From Mugil cephalus (lineage: Eukaryota > Chordata > Actinopteri > Mugiliformes > Mugilidae): a DNA stretch of 64,000 nucleotides. The notes below the pieces were generated by a model that saw nothing but the letters and a program-made list of their open reading frames with translations, was not told the DNA's origin and made no database searches. Positions 16,430 to 29,030 of this stretch are shown here, in pieces (the stretch's first letter is position 1; each line of letters opens with the position of its first letter). Location of the stretch: assembly GCF_022458985.1 (NCBI RefSeq), contig NC_061774.1, positions 19,686,697-19,750,696 of the forward strand. The letters are read 5' to 3'. Position numbers and translations under genes: made by a program.

Positions 16430-18003
16430 TCAGCGGAGCGACTCCCTTTCTGAGCAACTGCTCTCCAGTCTCATCAGTCTCTGTTCTGTGGGGCAGCTGG
16501 TCGGGGAGGTGACCGGGGAGGTGACCGGGGAGGAGAGGAGCGACGAGGAGAAGGAGGAGGTGCGCCTTTTGAGGTGTGCTCTGAATTCAGCCGTTAAAAA
16601 GTAGTAAAGTAGGGGGTTGAGGAAGCAGCTCAGGCTCGCGATGCACAGAGACACCGGGTGGAACTGTTTCACGGCCTGCACGGTCGGGCAGTGGTACACG
16701 ATTTCCTGCGATACCATGAGGTACAGCAGAAAGTTGACGTGGTACGGGGCAAAGCAGAACAAGAAGAGGGCACAGCAGGCCAACACCATCTGCAGCGCGC
16801 GCCGCTTCTCGCTGGTCGTTTGCTTTTCTTGGTATTTCTCTGACGGGCAGTTGGAGGTGACCGACTGGAGCCGGCTGCGTGCCGAGGAGTTGAGCGAGGT
16901 CAAGTTTTGCTGATCCATGTTGTGTCTCCCCTTGAGGGAGTCTGCGATGCGGATGGAGCTGTAGCAAATGCAGACAAAAGGAATCAAGAAACCAAACAGC
17001 TCGGCGAAAACCATCATGGTGATTGCCAGAGGGAGAGGCAGGTGACGCATGGGTAAGTCTTTAAAGCAGAGCAGTGCGTTAGAAGGTAGACTGATGTCTG
17101 AATTCCCTTTGCTCTCACTCGTATTGCAAGACGATGTGAAGGTGGGTAGCTGGGTAGAAGTGGTAACCTGGTGATGGGAGATGTTGCTGACAGTCTCATT
17201 GCTGTTGCTGCTCCTCATTAAAATGAAAGGGGAGCAGGCCAGACCAACCACCACCCACACTATGAAACTGATGAGCAGGTCATAGCGACGCCTCCACCGA
17301 CGAGCAGAGAACGGGTCCAGCAGGAAGACACACCTCTGCACGCTGATACAGACCTGAAAAAAAAAAAACAGTGACAGGAAGATTATCTACTATTCTTATA
17401 ATCAGGCTTACACTCAAGGGACTTCCTGTTACATCAAACGTGACTGCAAAAATGTCCTGACATTTAATATTAAATAAAAGGAGAAACTAGCAAGTTCTCA
17501 TTTGTATTTCCCGTTTCCACTACGGACATTCCTGGATTTTTTTTTTCTTTTCCCACTTACCAGGAACACTATGGCGGCGTACATGTTGAGGTATTTCAGG
17601 TAGAAGCAGAACAAGCACATGGTTCGTCCGAAAGGCCAAGTGTGAGTGAAGTAATAATAGATCCTGAGGGGCAGGGAGAGGATGTGGGCCAGGTCTGCTA
17701 AAGCCAGATTTATCATGAAGATCACCGCCTTGGTCTTCTTACTGTTCACAACAACATAAAGATGAGTTAGCCAGGTTACTTTAACTGTTTTTATGTGTCT
17801 TTAGGCTGCGTGTGTGTGTACCTGATGTGTCTGCAGAGGACCCAGAGGGCAGTGGTGTTGAGCAGCAGTCCAGGGATGAAGAGCAGCAGGTAGAAGTAGG
17901 TGTACATCTTGTCCATGCTCTCATGATAGCTGCTTAGGTTTACATCACATGCTGAGGTGTTGGCCACAGAGCCCTCTGACAAGCCAGACGTATTCTGAGT
18001 CAT
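16430..18003 (-). CDS. p2ry10: P2RY10-like lysophosphatidylserine receptor, three coding exons
   Basis: The exons are 18003-17822, 17741-17561 and 17353-16430. The first junction (phase 2) makes the Ser of HISKK; the second is phase 0 between AAIVFL and VCISVQRC. The 428-residue product is much longer than human P2RY10 (339). Visible features: several N-terminal glycosylation sites (NTS, NLS), TM1 GLLLNTTALWVLCR, TM2 NLALADLAHILSLPLRIYYY, TM3 YLNMYAAIVFL with SVQRC in place of DRY, TM6 FCFAPYH and TM7 DPxxY-type NPLLYYF. The extra length lies in loop 2 (an Asn/Ser/Thr-rich insert), the third cytoplasmic loop (KGRHNMDQQNL to QTTSEKRR) and a Ser-rich tail. Human P2RY10 responds to lysophosphatidylserine via G12/13 in leukocytes; the same role is inferred. 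The introns are short (79 and 207 bases). Confidence 0.93.
16499..16536 (-). repeat. p2ry10: 12-mer tandem repeat encoding SPVT units in the p2ry10 tail
   Basis: GGGGAGGTGACC is repeated nearly three times and reads on the minus strand as repeated Ser-Pro-Val-Thr in the receptor's cytoplasmic tail. The unit is a multiple of three bases, so the frame is kept. The tail is rich in potential Ser/Thr phosphorylation sites. Confidence 0.85.
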
Positions 18004-18095
18004 GTTTTTTTTTTCTTCCTTTCACGCATGAGCTGATGATGGCAAAACTGCACAAATCCTTCCTTTGATCAGACCATATATTTATTCACAGACCT
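18004..18095 (-). other. p2ry10: Likely 5'UTR end of p2ry10 with a splice acceptor
   Basis: On the minus strand a polypyrimidine tract ends in CTTCAG at about 18099-18094, roughly 90 bases before the start codon. This suggests a 5'UTR intron whose first exon lies further to the right. The upstream exon itself cannot be placed. Confidence 0.4.
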
Positions 18096-21000
18096 GAAGA
18101 GAAAAGACATAGAGGAAACGAAGGAGCATTAAGTGTATGCAATACATTATCCACTACAAAGGTGCTGCTTTTTATACACAACTCTGACAGGTTTATGGGT
18201 GTTTAATAGCAAAACATTGTGTTCTTTATCTTCATACGGACACCGCGTCTGGCTGTTTTGGACTCTTCCCCTCCTGGTGACTCACTCGCCATTGAGCTGT
18301 TTACATTTGTACTCACTTCTCTTCTACTTATGGAATTAAACAAAGAAGAAAACTGAAAGTTCATGTATAAAATTGAGAACTGGATGCTGAGAAAGCAGCA
18401 GGGTGAACTTTCAGTGTCACTTCTGCAAGAAGTTTTTACACTTAGAGCGTGACACTTGTACCAACTTGATCAAATCACTCATTCACATTTCTAAAGGCAG
18501 GCGGCGCGGATTGTTTTGGGGATTGATTTTTAATATCCCATCGGTTAAAATCTAGTAAGTATAGCAGAATTTACACAATATAGGCATTAGTTTTGCTCTT
18601 TTGCTATTTAAGACAGTTAAATCATTAAAGGGTGAATCCACCTACTTTAGATGCAGACCTCAGTTAATTCACAGGTTTCTGTTTCTGTTTCTCTGTAGGA
18701 CACTTCTTTAAGTTTGAAAATAAAATTAATGGCATTAGAGTTTAACTTCTGCTACAAGAACAAATAAATGCACCATTTTACTGGAAGGTATGTGGTCCAC
18801 TGATAAGGATTTCCTGATCACTGCGCTAGATGCATGTGGAAACTTTCACATTGATGAATGATTAATAAAGTCATTAGGTTCAACTGAGTGCATAATTAGG
18901 AACGCGTCACTAGTGCCTCTTTAGAAAGTGGTGTCAAAATATAGCATTATGCATATGAGAGAACGCCTGTTTTTGAAAAGAAAAAAATGTGTCCTTGTGC
19001 GTGCAAGGTTTGAGGCAGCAGCCAAATTAAACAGGGAGTTGAAAAAAAAAAATACTGAAAGAAACGAAAGTTATAAATCAGACGTTGCTTAAGATTACAG
19101 CAGGAAACGTGTGAACGCAGGGCACACTAGACTCTGCTTATCGCTGAGTGATCACCCTTCCTTCCACCACCAAGAAAAAGTCCACACCCTTCCAATGCTA
19201 GTCCCAAGAGGGAAACAGCGACAGCGGTGACAGTTATTTGCAACTTTGGTTAAAATGTTAATCACCTTTAGACCACTGAGGATCTCAGTCCACCACAGGT
19301 TATGTGTGCTCGCACGCAAGCTTGTTCTCAGGAAGTCATAAGATACAAAACAAATGTGAAAAATAGTTGTTTTTATGCGTCGCTATCAAACAAATGTCTC
19401 GATTGTAATCACTAATAACATTTCAAAGCAGTTGAATGTAATTTTGCTACAATTCGTAGAGTGGCATACGCCCGTCATGCCAGCTGAAGCAAATAATAAT
19501 GATAATAACGGCAGCGACGTTTTTTCCCAGCATACTTGACTTAATGTTAAATCCTAGCATAAATATGTGGACTCTGATAATAGATTTTGCCTGCCTGCTA
19601 AGTGAAAAGATTTAATAACAGACTGTCACCATCAGCAAAATACAGTCACACATATATAGTGTGACTCTGACCACAGCCTAACACAGCATAACACAGCACA
19701 ACAACTTGGCAGCCTGGCAGACTTTACGTCCATAAAGAAAAAGTTTGCCGTTTACCTTGTTTTTCCGTGTCCTGTCCCTAATCGATGAGCAAGTACAGAG
19801 AGGAGACATCGAAACCAGGGCAGACCACATGCCCAGCAGCGTTCAGCCTCTTCTGCATACACACCCTCTTCCTTGGGCTCTAGAGCGGCAAACGAGGTCA
19901 GCAGCAAGTCTTCCTAGCGCACTTTACAGCAGAGAACGAGAGAAAAAAACATTCAGCGGGTGCATGTGAAGTCAACATATTAACACCCCCGTGAAGCACT
20001 TTGCATGTATAATTACACGAGGTGGCAGCATCTAGCGAGGGCTGTTCTGAGATGCGACTGGTTTCTTAGGTGTGGGGGATGAGGGGAAGCTGCAGTCACG
20101 CTTGTGAGCGTTCTGTTGTTTAGTTCATCCCTGAGAAAAAAAAAACAGACAGGAACAAAATGACACCACTGAAATGTCTTAAAATAAAATTAAAACAGAA
20201 GCAGAAGTTAGGTTTTCTTACCTGAAACTTTGATGGTTTGCTGAGCAAGGGATCTGGTCAGTGGAAACAGCAGGCCCTGCTATTGCTGGCTTTGCCCACG
20301 GTTGGTATACACACATGTGACACATGTAGCACACTGTAAATGTTTTCTCGATTTGTATTGCAGTGCACTTGTCTGCTTCCCCTATCAGATGCTACACTTC
20401 CTTTTTCTAAACGTGGTGTTCAGGAAGCGTTTCGTTTTGCAAGGTGTAGCTGTTTAGACATCCACGCCTCAACTGTATTTATTTCATTCGAGTTGTTTTG
20501 CTGTGGCTGCTTAGAGCGAGTGGCCCTGCACGCCCACCTGATCACACATGCAAAAAATACAGCACGTGCCTCAAACATGTGAAAAACCACAGTTGAATTC
20601 GACATGATACTTAGTTTTGCCCATCCGGTAGTTTCGCTGCCGTAGATGCACATGAAGGCACACCCAGAGAAAACGACTGACTGCAAGTTCCCATGCTGTC
20701 CCGGGTTCATGTTTCGTCTATTTTCGATCCACAGACTTCCTATTCCGTCTCAGTTTGGTTTCACTTGAACTCACCCAAGATAATGAAGCCCACGAAACAG
20801 GCAAACTTCTGATTGTGAAAGGTCAAATGTGTTTAGTCTGGTGTTTCAATGTGTGGCCACTAGATGTCAGGAGAGGCCACTGCTTACAGTCACCTTGTTT
20901 CTTCAATACGTTTCCAAGAGCAGACTTCTCCTTGAAAAGAAACATTTAATTTGTAAGGCACTCTGTTGCAAAACTGAAGACACATTCTTGACCTAAACCA

Positions 21001-23009
21001 CTAAAGGGGTAAAGACACACTCTTGCATACTTCTGTACTCCCACTCCCCACTCCCACTTCTTATTTCCTGCCCTTCTTCCATCCATTCCATATTTTAGTT
21101 GTCCTCCTCTCTGCTGCTGCTGCCCTTGACCCTAAATCCCTGTCTTTTTTTTTTTTTTTTTTGCCAAATGCACGTGGCCCCATCGTGAGCCACAGAGGTC
21201 TGGTAGGATTACTAGATGTTCTTTCTCTCTCTAGTACATGCCCCTGCAGCTGGGATAGGGGTGCTCCATCCCCAACTAAGGCCAAGGATCTCCAAGAATC
21301 TCTGCATTGCTTCAACGAAAGAATAAATAAACAACTTGCACTAACACTGTGTAAAATGACCCAGACAGAAATCCTTTCCCTTCCCCAGCAGGAGCCCATA
21401 GTATGCATACAGATGCACAGATGACAGGCGAGCCTGTTTCTGGTCCATACGGCTACTGTGCATTCACACTAGAAGGTTGATGATACTATTGGCTTGAAAC
21501 GAACAACTAACATGCTAGCAAAGCAGGAATAGGGTAGAGTTGGTCACAATAGCTCTCTAAGCTTCTTTCAGCTTTCTTTGCCCGGCACAGTTTACCCCAC
21601 CATGGACTGTTAATCATTCCATTCAGTGAAGAAGACGAAACAGAAGCCCTCTGAGCTAGCAGGCCTACAAACTCACTTGTCAGGATTGTTAGTGTGGTTG
21701 CTAACAGGAAAGTTTGATGCATTCAAGGCCTGTATTGCTACCATTGAACGTGCGAGAATGAGCGCAGACCACATGTTTTGCTGAGCAGTTAAAATGTAAG
21801 TGGATAGGCCTCCATTTCTACATGCCAAAAATTCCCAAAGCTAAATTTTACACAAAAGATTCACAACAAAACCTGCTGCAAAGTCGATTTATTTCTGGGA
21901 CATGTTGGTCTAACCAGGTGGTATGTCACACTGGGAATGCATGTTGGCACCCTGAGGAATAAGTAGTACGTTTTTAATTTGCTACAGTATATAACTGAAA
22001 TAAACATAAGTATATATCACCATATATCCTACTAATTCCTGCATGCAAATTCATCCGCACCCAGACCAGGATCTGCTGACTCATTACTGTTTTGTGCTCT
22101 GTGCAGTATAAGACAGTGTTTTGGGGTATTCAGCAGCGTTCATCCGTACTTTGGAGTGTGCTGTGTGTAAGAGACTTTGAGCAGATCTGCAGTCTAAGGC
22201 CAGATTAAGACAGAGAGACCTCATTCAGAAGCAAACAATGGAGCATTGCTCCAGTCATAATAAGCATTTGGCCTGTGACACAGCACAGAGGCCAAGGTCC
22301 CCGACTAAATCAGAGTTGCCCTCCGCTCCAACAACAAGCTCACGCAGGCTGCGTGGTGAAAACCAACAGTGGGGACAGCAAAACGCCTCCATGAGGTTGA
22401 ATTTAAAGTCGTGGTGACAAAGGACGGTTCAGAGAAGGTTTGAGCGAGGGAACAGGCACGAGAGGAGGGGACAGAAATAATAGATGCTGCCACAATAGCA
22501 ATTCAAAACAGACTTTTAGTGGTCTCAGACTTAAACATTAGACAGTTAACTCAGCGGGTCAACAAACCGCTGGTATACAATGGTAACAATAGTTCTCACA
22601 CATCACAGACTCAACATCAATAACATGATACAATGCACGTTGAACTTTATAGCGTTTTAACAGGATTCATTGTTTTTGAAAGGTACGTAACAGCATGTTT
22701 CGACATCGTGGACGGAAATCTCTACCTCATCTACAATCCAGTGCATTTTAAAGTGTGTTTGTGTGTGTTAAACCGTAGTGATGATGCGTTGGAGTGTCTT
22801 TTAGAAGCCTCTGGACTATCACTGTAGTCCCGGTGCGCCTCTGGTCCCTGTTATGTCCTCTCATAACAAACACAGATACATTCCTCTGTCTGCTCTCCAG
22901 TGGTGGATTAATCCATAAAGCCCAGGCCATACCTCAGGACTTACCTCAGGACTAAACTAATCTGGTGAGTTATGCGTTTGCCGATTTTCGGGACCAAAAA
23001 GCTGATAGC
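18096..23009. other. Intergenic region between p2ry10 and lpar4, no gene seen
   Basis: About 4.9 kb without a convincing gene. It has CA-poor unique-looking sequence, a T run at 21146-21162, and several short frames (up to about 130 codons) that show no conserved motifs or splice context. Part of it probably holds the 5'UTR exon and promoter of p2ry10. No transposon could be identified with confidence. Confidence 0.4.
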
Positions 23010-23015
23010 TTTATT
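23010..23015 (-). promoter_or_regulatory. lpar4: Polyadenylation signal of lpar4
   Basis: TTTATT here is AATAAA on the minus strand, about 70 bases after the lpar4 stop codon. It implies a very short 3'UTR, unless a further downstream signal is used. Confidence 0.5.
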
Positions 23016-23081
23016 TCTCATGTTTCAGGGTTCCTGCCAAGCCCTCCTTGTCCTTCTTTAACTTCTTCCTTCCCCAGTGGG

Positions 23082-24251
23082 TCAGAATTGACTCTCAGAC
23101 ACCTTTGTCTCTTTTCCATTGCTGGCCAGAGCTTGTGTGTCTTTGGGGAGATTGCCTACTGTGTCTTGGGTCTCAGTGTCGCTGCGGGGGATACTCTCAG
23201 GCCGGGAGCCGGACCCTTTCCCTCCCATCGTCAGGCTCTTCTGGAAGCTCTCCGAGGTGAAGTAGTAAACCACGGGATCCAGGCAGCAGTTGAGACAGGC
23301 CAGGCACAAAGTGATGGGGTAAAGTGTTCGGGCAAAGCGCTCCACAGCACAGTTAGCCAGAGCCTGGGTTCGCACCAGGGCGTACACGAAAAGGATAGAG
23401 TTATAAGGGACAAAACAAATTATAAAGATCGCTAGATGGACCAGAATCATCCTCAGGACGCGTTTCTTGCTGTCACAGCCGTGGCCAACTGTCACCGGAC
23501 GACGTAGAGTCCGTAGAACCAGCGAGGAACATACCAAGTTGGCGAGGAGAGGGATGAGGAAACCCACAATCTAGGAAAGAGAAAGAGATGGATAATTTAA
23601 AAACTACCAAAAATTACAAAATTTCATAGTAAAGACATGCCACATGCTGCAATGTTGATGATCATCTCTCTTCACCTCGATGAAGATGGTGATTTTGGAC
23701 AGGTAGGTCTTCCAGGTGCTCTTGGAGAAGCCCTCGAAGCACGTGGTGGCTCTGTTTGTGCTGTTGATGGTGGAGAAGAAAGTCACCGATATTCCTCCGC
23801 CCACGATAGTCAGCCACACGGCAGCGCACACCAGCGCCGCATTCCTGCGCGTTCGGATGGAGCGCGACCGGAACGGGTAGACTATTGCCAGGAAGCGGTC
23901 TACGCTGATGCAGGTGAGAAAGAGCATGCTCCCATAGATGTTGGTGATGAAGGCTGTTCCTGATACCTTGCACAGTCCGTCTCCGAAGGGCCAGTGGCGG
24001 TTAACGTTGTAGAAGACTTTGAAGGGCAGCGTAAACACGAACACCAAGTCAGATAACGCTAAGTTAGTCATAAACATTGTGGTCTCGTTGCGCATCTTCA
24101 TGCGGAAGCAGAACACGAAGAGGGCAGCACAGTTGGTTATGAGCCCAAGGACAAAGACCACACTGTAAACCACAGAGTACAAGTTGTACTTGAAGGAGTC
24201 GTCGATCCCACAGTCCTCCATTCCGGTCTCGTTGAGCACCAGGCTAGCCAT
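23082..24251 (-). CDS. lpar4: Lysophosphatidic acid receptor 4, two coding exons
   Basis: Exon 1 is 24251-23676 and exon 2 is 23570-23082, joined in phase 0 across a 105-base intron (GTGAAG...CCTAG) at the top of TM5: IFIE then IVGFLIPLL. The product has 354 residues; human LPAR4 has 370. Near-identity to LPAR4 is visible in [17 protein letters not shown] (N-terminus/TM1), [12 protein letters not shown] (loop 1), [20 protein letters not shown] (TM3 with DRF), [20 protein letters not shown] (loop 2) and [10 protein letters not shown] (TM6). TM7 ends in DPVVYYF. The N-terminus is shorter than in human. The start ATG is the first in the exon and has an NET glycosylation site close behind it. By family, the receptor couples LPA to Gs, Gq and G12/13, with roles in vessels and migration. 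Confidence is very high for identity. Confidence 0.96.
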
Positions 24252-24475
24252 GGTGACAGCTCAGACAGGCAGGAGCTCTCCACAAGCGAAAAAAAAAAAA
24301 AAAAAAAAAAAAAGCGCAAGGAAAAGGGGGAGTCGGAGTGGATATCTGGGGATCGGAGGTGTCAGCAGGGAACCCACGAGTCAAGCCTCCACCAAGTCAT
24401 CGTGGACACTCAGACACACAGATGGAGGCAGAGACTGTCAGGATGCACGGCTGCAGGGCTAGTCAGTCCTCTCCT
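24252..24475 (-). other. lpar4: Likely 5'UTR of lpar4 with splice acceptor and poly-A tract
   Basis: The bases upstream of the ATG hold a run of about 25 A residues on the plus strand (24289-24313), which would be a U-run in the transcript. On the minus strand CTCTCCACAG ends at 24474 and would make a good acceptor for a 5'UTR exon. The upstream exon is not identified. Confidence 0.4.
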
Positions 24476-26045
24476 GTGGAGAGAAAAGGAAAAAGCACTC
24501 ACTCACTTCCTCACTGTAAAAGCTGCAGACCAAGGAGCAAACCATATATATCCACAAACAAAGCAAAACCTTTCAAACCATTGAGTCAAAACTGTAGGAT
24601 AAGACATTAGATACAAATACCACCTCCAAAGGACTTTGTTTAGGTAAATGAGCATTCAGTGACTATCCTATTTCTATTTTTTTCTCTATATATTTCCCAG
24701 AGAATTGCTATGTTTGTATATTTTTAATTATAATATTTCCTGTTAATTTCCTTATTGTTTCTTGTATATATTCTCCTCAAATTCTGTGCTACTGTGACAG
24801 TGAAGTTTCCCATAAGAGGGATAAACAAACAATGTCGTATCCAATGTCTATACATCAATCTGTAAGAAAAATGCAAGATCTTTTTTGGCCGAAATAGTCA
24901 AACTGGAACGAATTAAACCCTAAAGTGTTGCAGGGTTGAATAAATGGAGGATGTCAGAATAAAAGAAACGTTTGTCTGTGCAACACAACGCGATTGAACA
25001 GAACCACAAACCACAGGCTCCACAAACAAAACACAGTTAAATCAACAGCTCACTCGGCTGAATAAGCGCAACCTTCATGACGATAGCATTTAGTTCAGCA
25101 CTTTTCCATTAGCATGAATTTGTTGTCACTAATGCGCCCACAAGCGAATGTATTTACAAACATTATAAATGGTGTAACAAGGCAACAGTGAAGCATGTGT
25201 TGTATTAACCAGATGTTTGAAAGGCAACTTGTTTTCATTTTTCATACACCTGCAAACACACACACAGCACCCAAACTTTGGTCACACAAACAGACGATAA
25301 TCTATTGGACTGTCATCAGGACCGCAGACGGACTGTGGAGGAGATTCAGCTTCCCTTAAATTCCGTCCTCATTCATTCATTCATGAACCAAGAGTCCAGC
25401 AATGAAAGAAAATCCACTTCCAACCATAAAAGTAGAGAGAAGAGTTTATGGCTGAACTCCAGCTGGAGGAAGTAAATAACTCAGCATGCCAGCTTGGTGA
25501 AAAAGCCTTGCAGCGCTGCTCCCACCACCACAGAGCACCACCAGAGGAAAACACAATAGTTTTGTAAAAAAAAAATAATAACAGTTACAGTGATTTGACA
25601 TTCTTTGTGAAAGACAATGTCATTTCTAGCTGTTTACACGAAGCAGTAATTCAAAGTGTGATGTCAGAACAGGAAGCTGACGGTGGGAATGTGGTAACTG
25701 TCTTTATGTTTTATGTGCATTATGGATGCACTTACTCCACATCCGCCATAAACATATTTATGTGCGGATGTGTTGGCCACATGGATATTATTGCTCCCAT
25801 CAAAAAAAAATCCATAATATATGTTGTATAATAGCTAATGCTTTGTGAGCACAGAGTTGAACTGACTCAGAACAAAGAGTTCCACTTCCACAGAGAACAT
25901 AATAAAGTGTGAACTAAACAGGTGAAGTTTTGAAGCGTGATCTTGCTGCTGTACGTGTAGATATGGATAAGTGGATTAATTATCAGTACACCACACTTAG
26001 ATTTTCCCGGGAAAAAAAAACATGTGTCAGACAAAAGACTTAACC
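24476..26045. other. Intergenic region upstream of lpar4, no gene seen
   Basis: AT-rich sequence without a recognisable gene or transposon. Frames present are under 80 codons and show no family features. Confidence 0.4.
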
Positions 26046-26506
26046 TTTGAACTTCACTCCTCCCAGGCTTAAGGGAAACTGTAACAATTTAACACGTCTG
26101 GCCACTTCACTATTCACAAGGAGAACTGAATATAAGCTCAGCAGCTTCGAGATCTATGGACTCGGGTCAAATAGTACGAGCCCCGAGTTCAGACCAATCA
26201 GACTGAAGCAGCATTTAGCTGTTATGTCATGCTCAGATGGAACAAACTACCAACAGGAGTGAAATCATCTCCAAGTGTGAATGTTTTTAAATCTTTTCTC
26301 TTTTCAAGTGCTTATGGGTGAACTCTTATTTTATTCTATACTTTAGTCTAGCTCTTTTTCCCCCTGTCTTTTTATTGTTATTGATTATAAACCTTGTGTT
26401 TCTTCTATGTTGTTTTTAATTGTATGTCTTCACCTTGTTTTTAATGTAAAGCACACTGAGCTGTGTATAAAATGTGATACATAAATAAAGCTAACTTCCC
26501 TAGTTT
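26046..26506 (+). mobile_element. LINE 3' end (L2-like), truncated
   Basis: The stretch runs from CACTTCACTATTCACAAGG through ATGGAACAAACTACCAACAG to AATGTAAAGCACACTGAGC and GTGATACATAAATAAAGCT. This is the layout of the terminal ORF and tail of fish L2-type LINEs, which end in an AAAGCACTTTGA...ATAAATAAA motif. The coding part is broken by stops. Confidence 0.6.
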
Positions 26507-28650
26507 AATGGCGTAGTATGTCTTTAATCTGAAGAAAACAACAGTATAATGATGCCTTTGGGATTTCATCAATTTCAGATTAGAGTTATAAAGTCTAAAA
26601 ACTGAAGGTGCAGTGCAGTATGTAACAGTACCATGTTGAATTATGGGGGATTGTGTGATTCAACACTTTTCCAGTTTAACTTACAACTCTGGAGTAAAAA
26701 CCTGAGACATCTCTGCTTCTCGGCTGCACTGATTTCGACCGCTCCCTTATCCTCCCCGCCTTTAACAAGCTGAACCTCGTGTTGGATTGGCAGAGCTAAA
26801 CAGCAGCGAGGTGGTCTGCTCTGCTGGCCCCGCATTTAAAAAAGCCAGGACGTCTCTGGATAACATCCACTGTCTTTTCAAAATGCACGCCGTAACACAC
26901 ACGGACACGCACAAAGGCAATGCTGTGAGAGTACGCAGTCCATCAGCCTTGTCCTGTGCCAGCTGCAGTGTGACATCTTTACTGCGTTTTCACACGCCTC
27001 CATAAACGCCTCCATCAGCCCTTACAATACCCTCACTGTACCGATCACCACAAAACTTACGTATGCGCAAGCCTCCGCACGTGAATACACAAGCAGGCAA
27101 ACACTTACATGTGCCAGTTCTCACACACACACACACACACACAACTCTTTAGGGGTTCTGTGTACTGTGGCTCGGGCCCAGGACCCCCTGACAGCGCCGG
27201 CTTCAAATTCATATTGTTTCTGCAGGGAGTCGAGCATATAGAACATTGTATTTGGCTCCTACACGGTTTACATTTGAAAAGCAATAATAACCTCTGCCTC
27301 TTACTCCAGATCAGGAGCGGAGACACATTTGAGCGTGTTGTGGATTACTAGGTGTCTTGCCGAGGGATTCGAGTCGTCTCACTCTGTGTGTGTGTCTGTG
27401 TGTGTGTGTGTATGGATTTCATGTACAGGTCGTGGACAGCTGCACGGTTCCAGGGTTTTTCCCCCCGCCGCCGGCCGCAGCGGCGACAGAAACAGGCCTC
27501 TGGGACCCGCTGATACGGACAGATCGAGTTCAGGCTCAGCTCACATCCAGCTGTTCCTTTCTCTCACATGCTTGGAGGGAGAAAAGAAGAAGAAAAAAGA
27601 GGCAGGGTGGACTTGAAGGTGGAGGAAGAGCAGGCGCGTAGTGTGGGACGTCTTCATTTACTTTTCACACTGTTTTAAATGAATCCTTGTCCATGATATT
27701 CCTTGGAATAATACTCAAACAAAACAAGCAGTTTAGAGGCAGAGAACCAGTATGCAGGCTCGTAAGATTAATTTACATAAATTATTTTTTAAATTAGGTG
27801 AAATGTTGACTCGGTGCTCTCTATTCCTGCTGCAGTGCTGTAATTTGGAGTAGTGTTGTTTATTTCCTTTTATGTCTCTAATATCTAATATTAATTAGAT
27901 CCCCAAGTAACTGCTTGGTGAAAGCTTACAATGCTCAGTTCTCATTCACCAACAGACTGTTGACTCTGTTAAGGCACTAGTGAAAGGTTTGAGCCACAAA
28001 CCTGTTTTCATAAATGGCTGCTGCTTACACTTTGGTGTGCATGATGCAAAACTTGCGGCTAACCCAAGTTTTTTGCCACATATACATGAAACATTTCTGG
28101 TGCCTTCGTAAAGAAAAGCGTTAACGCGCAAAGCCCGAGGCAGCGCAAACTTACTGGCAGCTGAACGGATGATGACAGCTCGCCTCCTGCTCGCTGATGT
28201 TGGTCAGTCTGGCAGCAGAGCAGCTGTCAAAAGAAAGAGAAGAAGAAGAAAAAAAAAAGTCACGCTCACCGACCGGCGGCAGCTCAGTCTAAAAAAAAAA
28301 AAAAAAAAAAAAAAAACTCGGCTCACTGGGAAAGATTCCCGAGTCACGGACGTTGGTTTCAAATCTCTTCTAGTTTATTTTCTGACCACTCGCTCCGTCC
28401 GTGCGACAGAAATGAGACCACTTCTAGTCACAGCCCCTCCGCGCGACTCACCCCGGGTCTGGTCGTCGTGCTCGTGCACGTGTATACGTGTGTGTGTGTG
28501 TGTGTGTATGTGGGGAGAGCTGTGTGCGCGGCCACAGGAAACGAGACAATAGCACCTCGGCTGGGCAAAGGGGAGGGGGAGTGTGAAAACAGGACTGTGG
28601 GGAAGGAGGGAGGGGTGGGGAGAAAGGGGGACACTCCAGAGAGAAGTGCC
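26507..28650. other. Intergenic with scattered simple repeats
   Basis: This region holds CA/GT tracts (27121-27142, 27386-27411, 28492-28508), A runs (about 28291-28316), and a GC-rich patch near 27461-27490. Several frames of 90-127 codons cross these repeats and are not supported as genes. Part of it may belong to lpar4 upstream regulation. Confidence 0.4.

Positions 28651-28701
<51 letters not shown>
28651..28701. repeat. ATCT tetranucleotide microsatellite
   Basis: Twelve or more uninterrupted copies of ATCT. It sits immediately before a Tc1-like relic end. Confidence 0.97.
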
Positions 28702-28703
<2 letters not shown>

Positions 28704-29030
28704 ATACACACTGATCCACCACAACATTAAAACCACAGTGGCATCTGTGTGGGTGTTGGTTAGACATGTACCACTTACCTAGACCACACCGCACACCCCA
28801 TAGCAATGACTGCAGCATACCTGACACGGGCACACACACACAAAAACAGTTTAGGAACGACTTAAAAATAACAACAAAAAAAAACATGAAAAACAGTACA
28901 AGGTGTTGGCTTGCCCTTCAAACTCCCAAGATCTCAAAACGGATTGAGTATCTGTGAGTTCCACTGGAACAAGCCTCATCCCCAAAGCTGCTTCTCTAAC
29001 CACCAGACCACAAACTTTGCCCTCCCTCTT
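28704..29030 (+). mobile_element. Tc1-like transposon relic
   Basis: ACTGATCCACCACAACATTA at about 28710-28729 is the terminal motif of a common fish Tc1-like element. After a deletion come remains of its transposase on the plus strand: TGTACCACTTACCTAGACC (28767-28785), CACCCCATAGCAATGAC, then CAAGGTGTTGGCTTGCCC (28899-28916) and AGATCTCAAAACGGATTGAG, which correspond to the region around the conserved PDLNPIE motif. The frame is shifted and interrupted. The right end has no matching terminal repeat. Confidence 0.65.
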
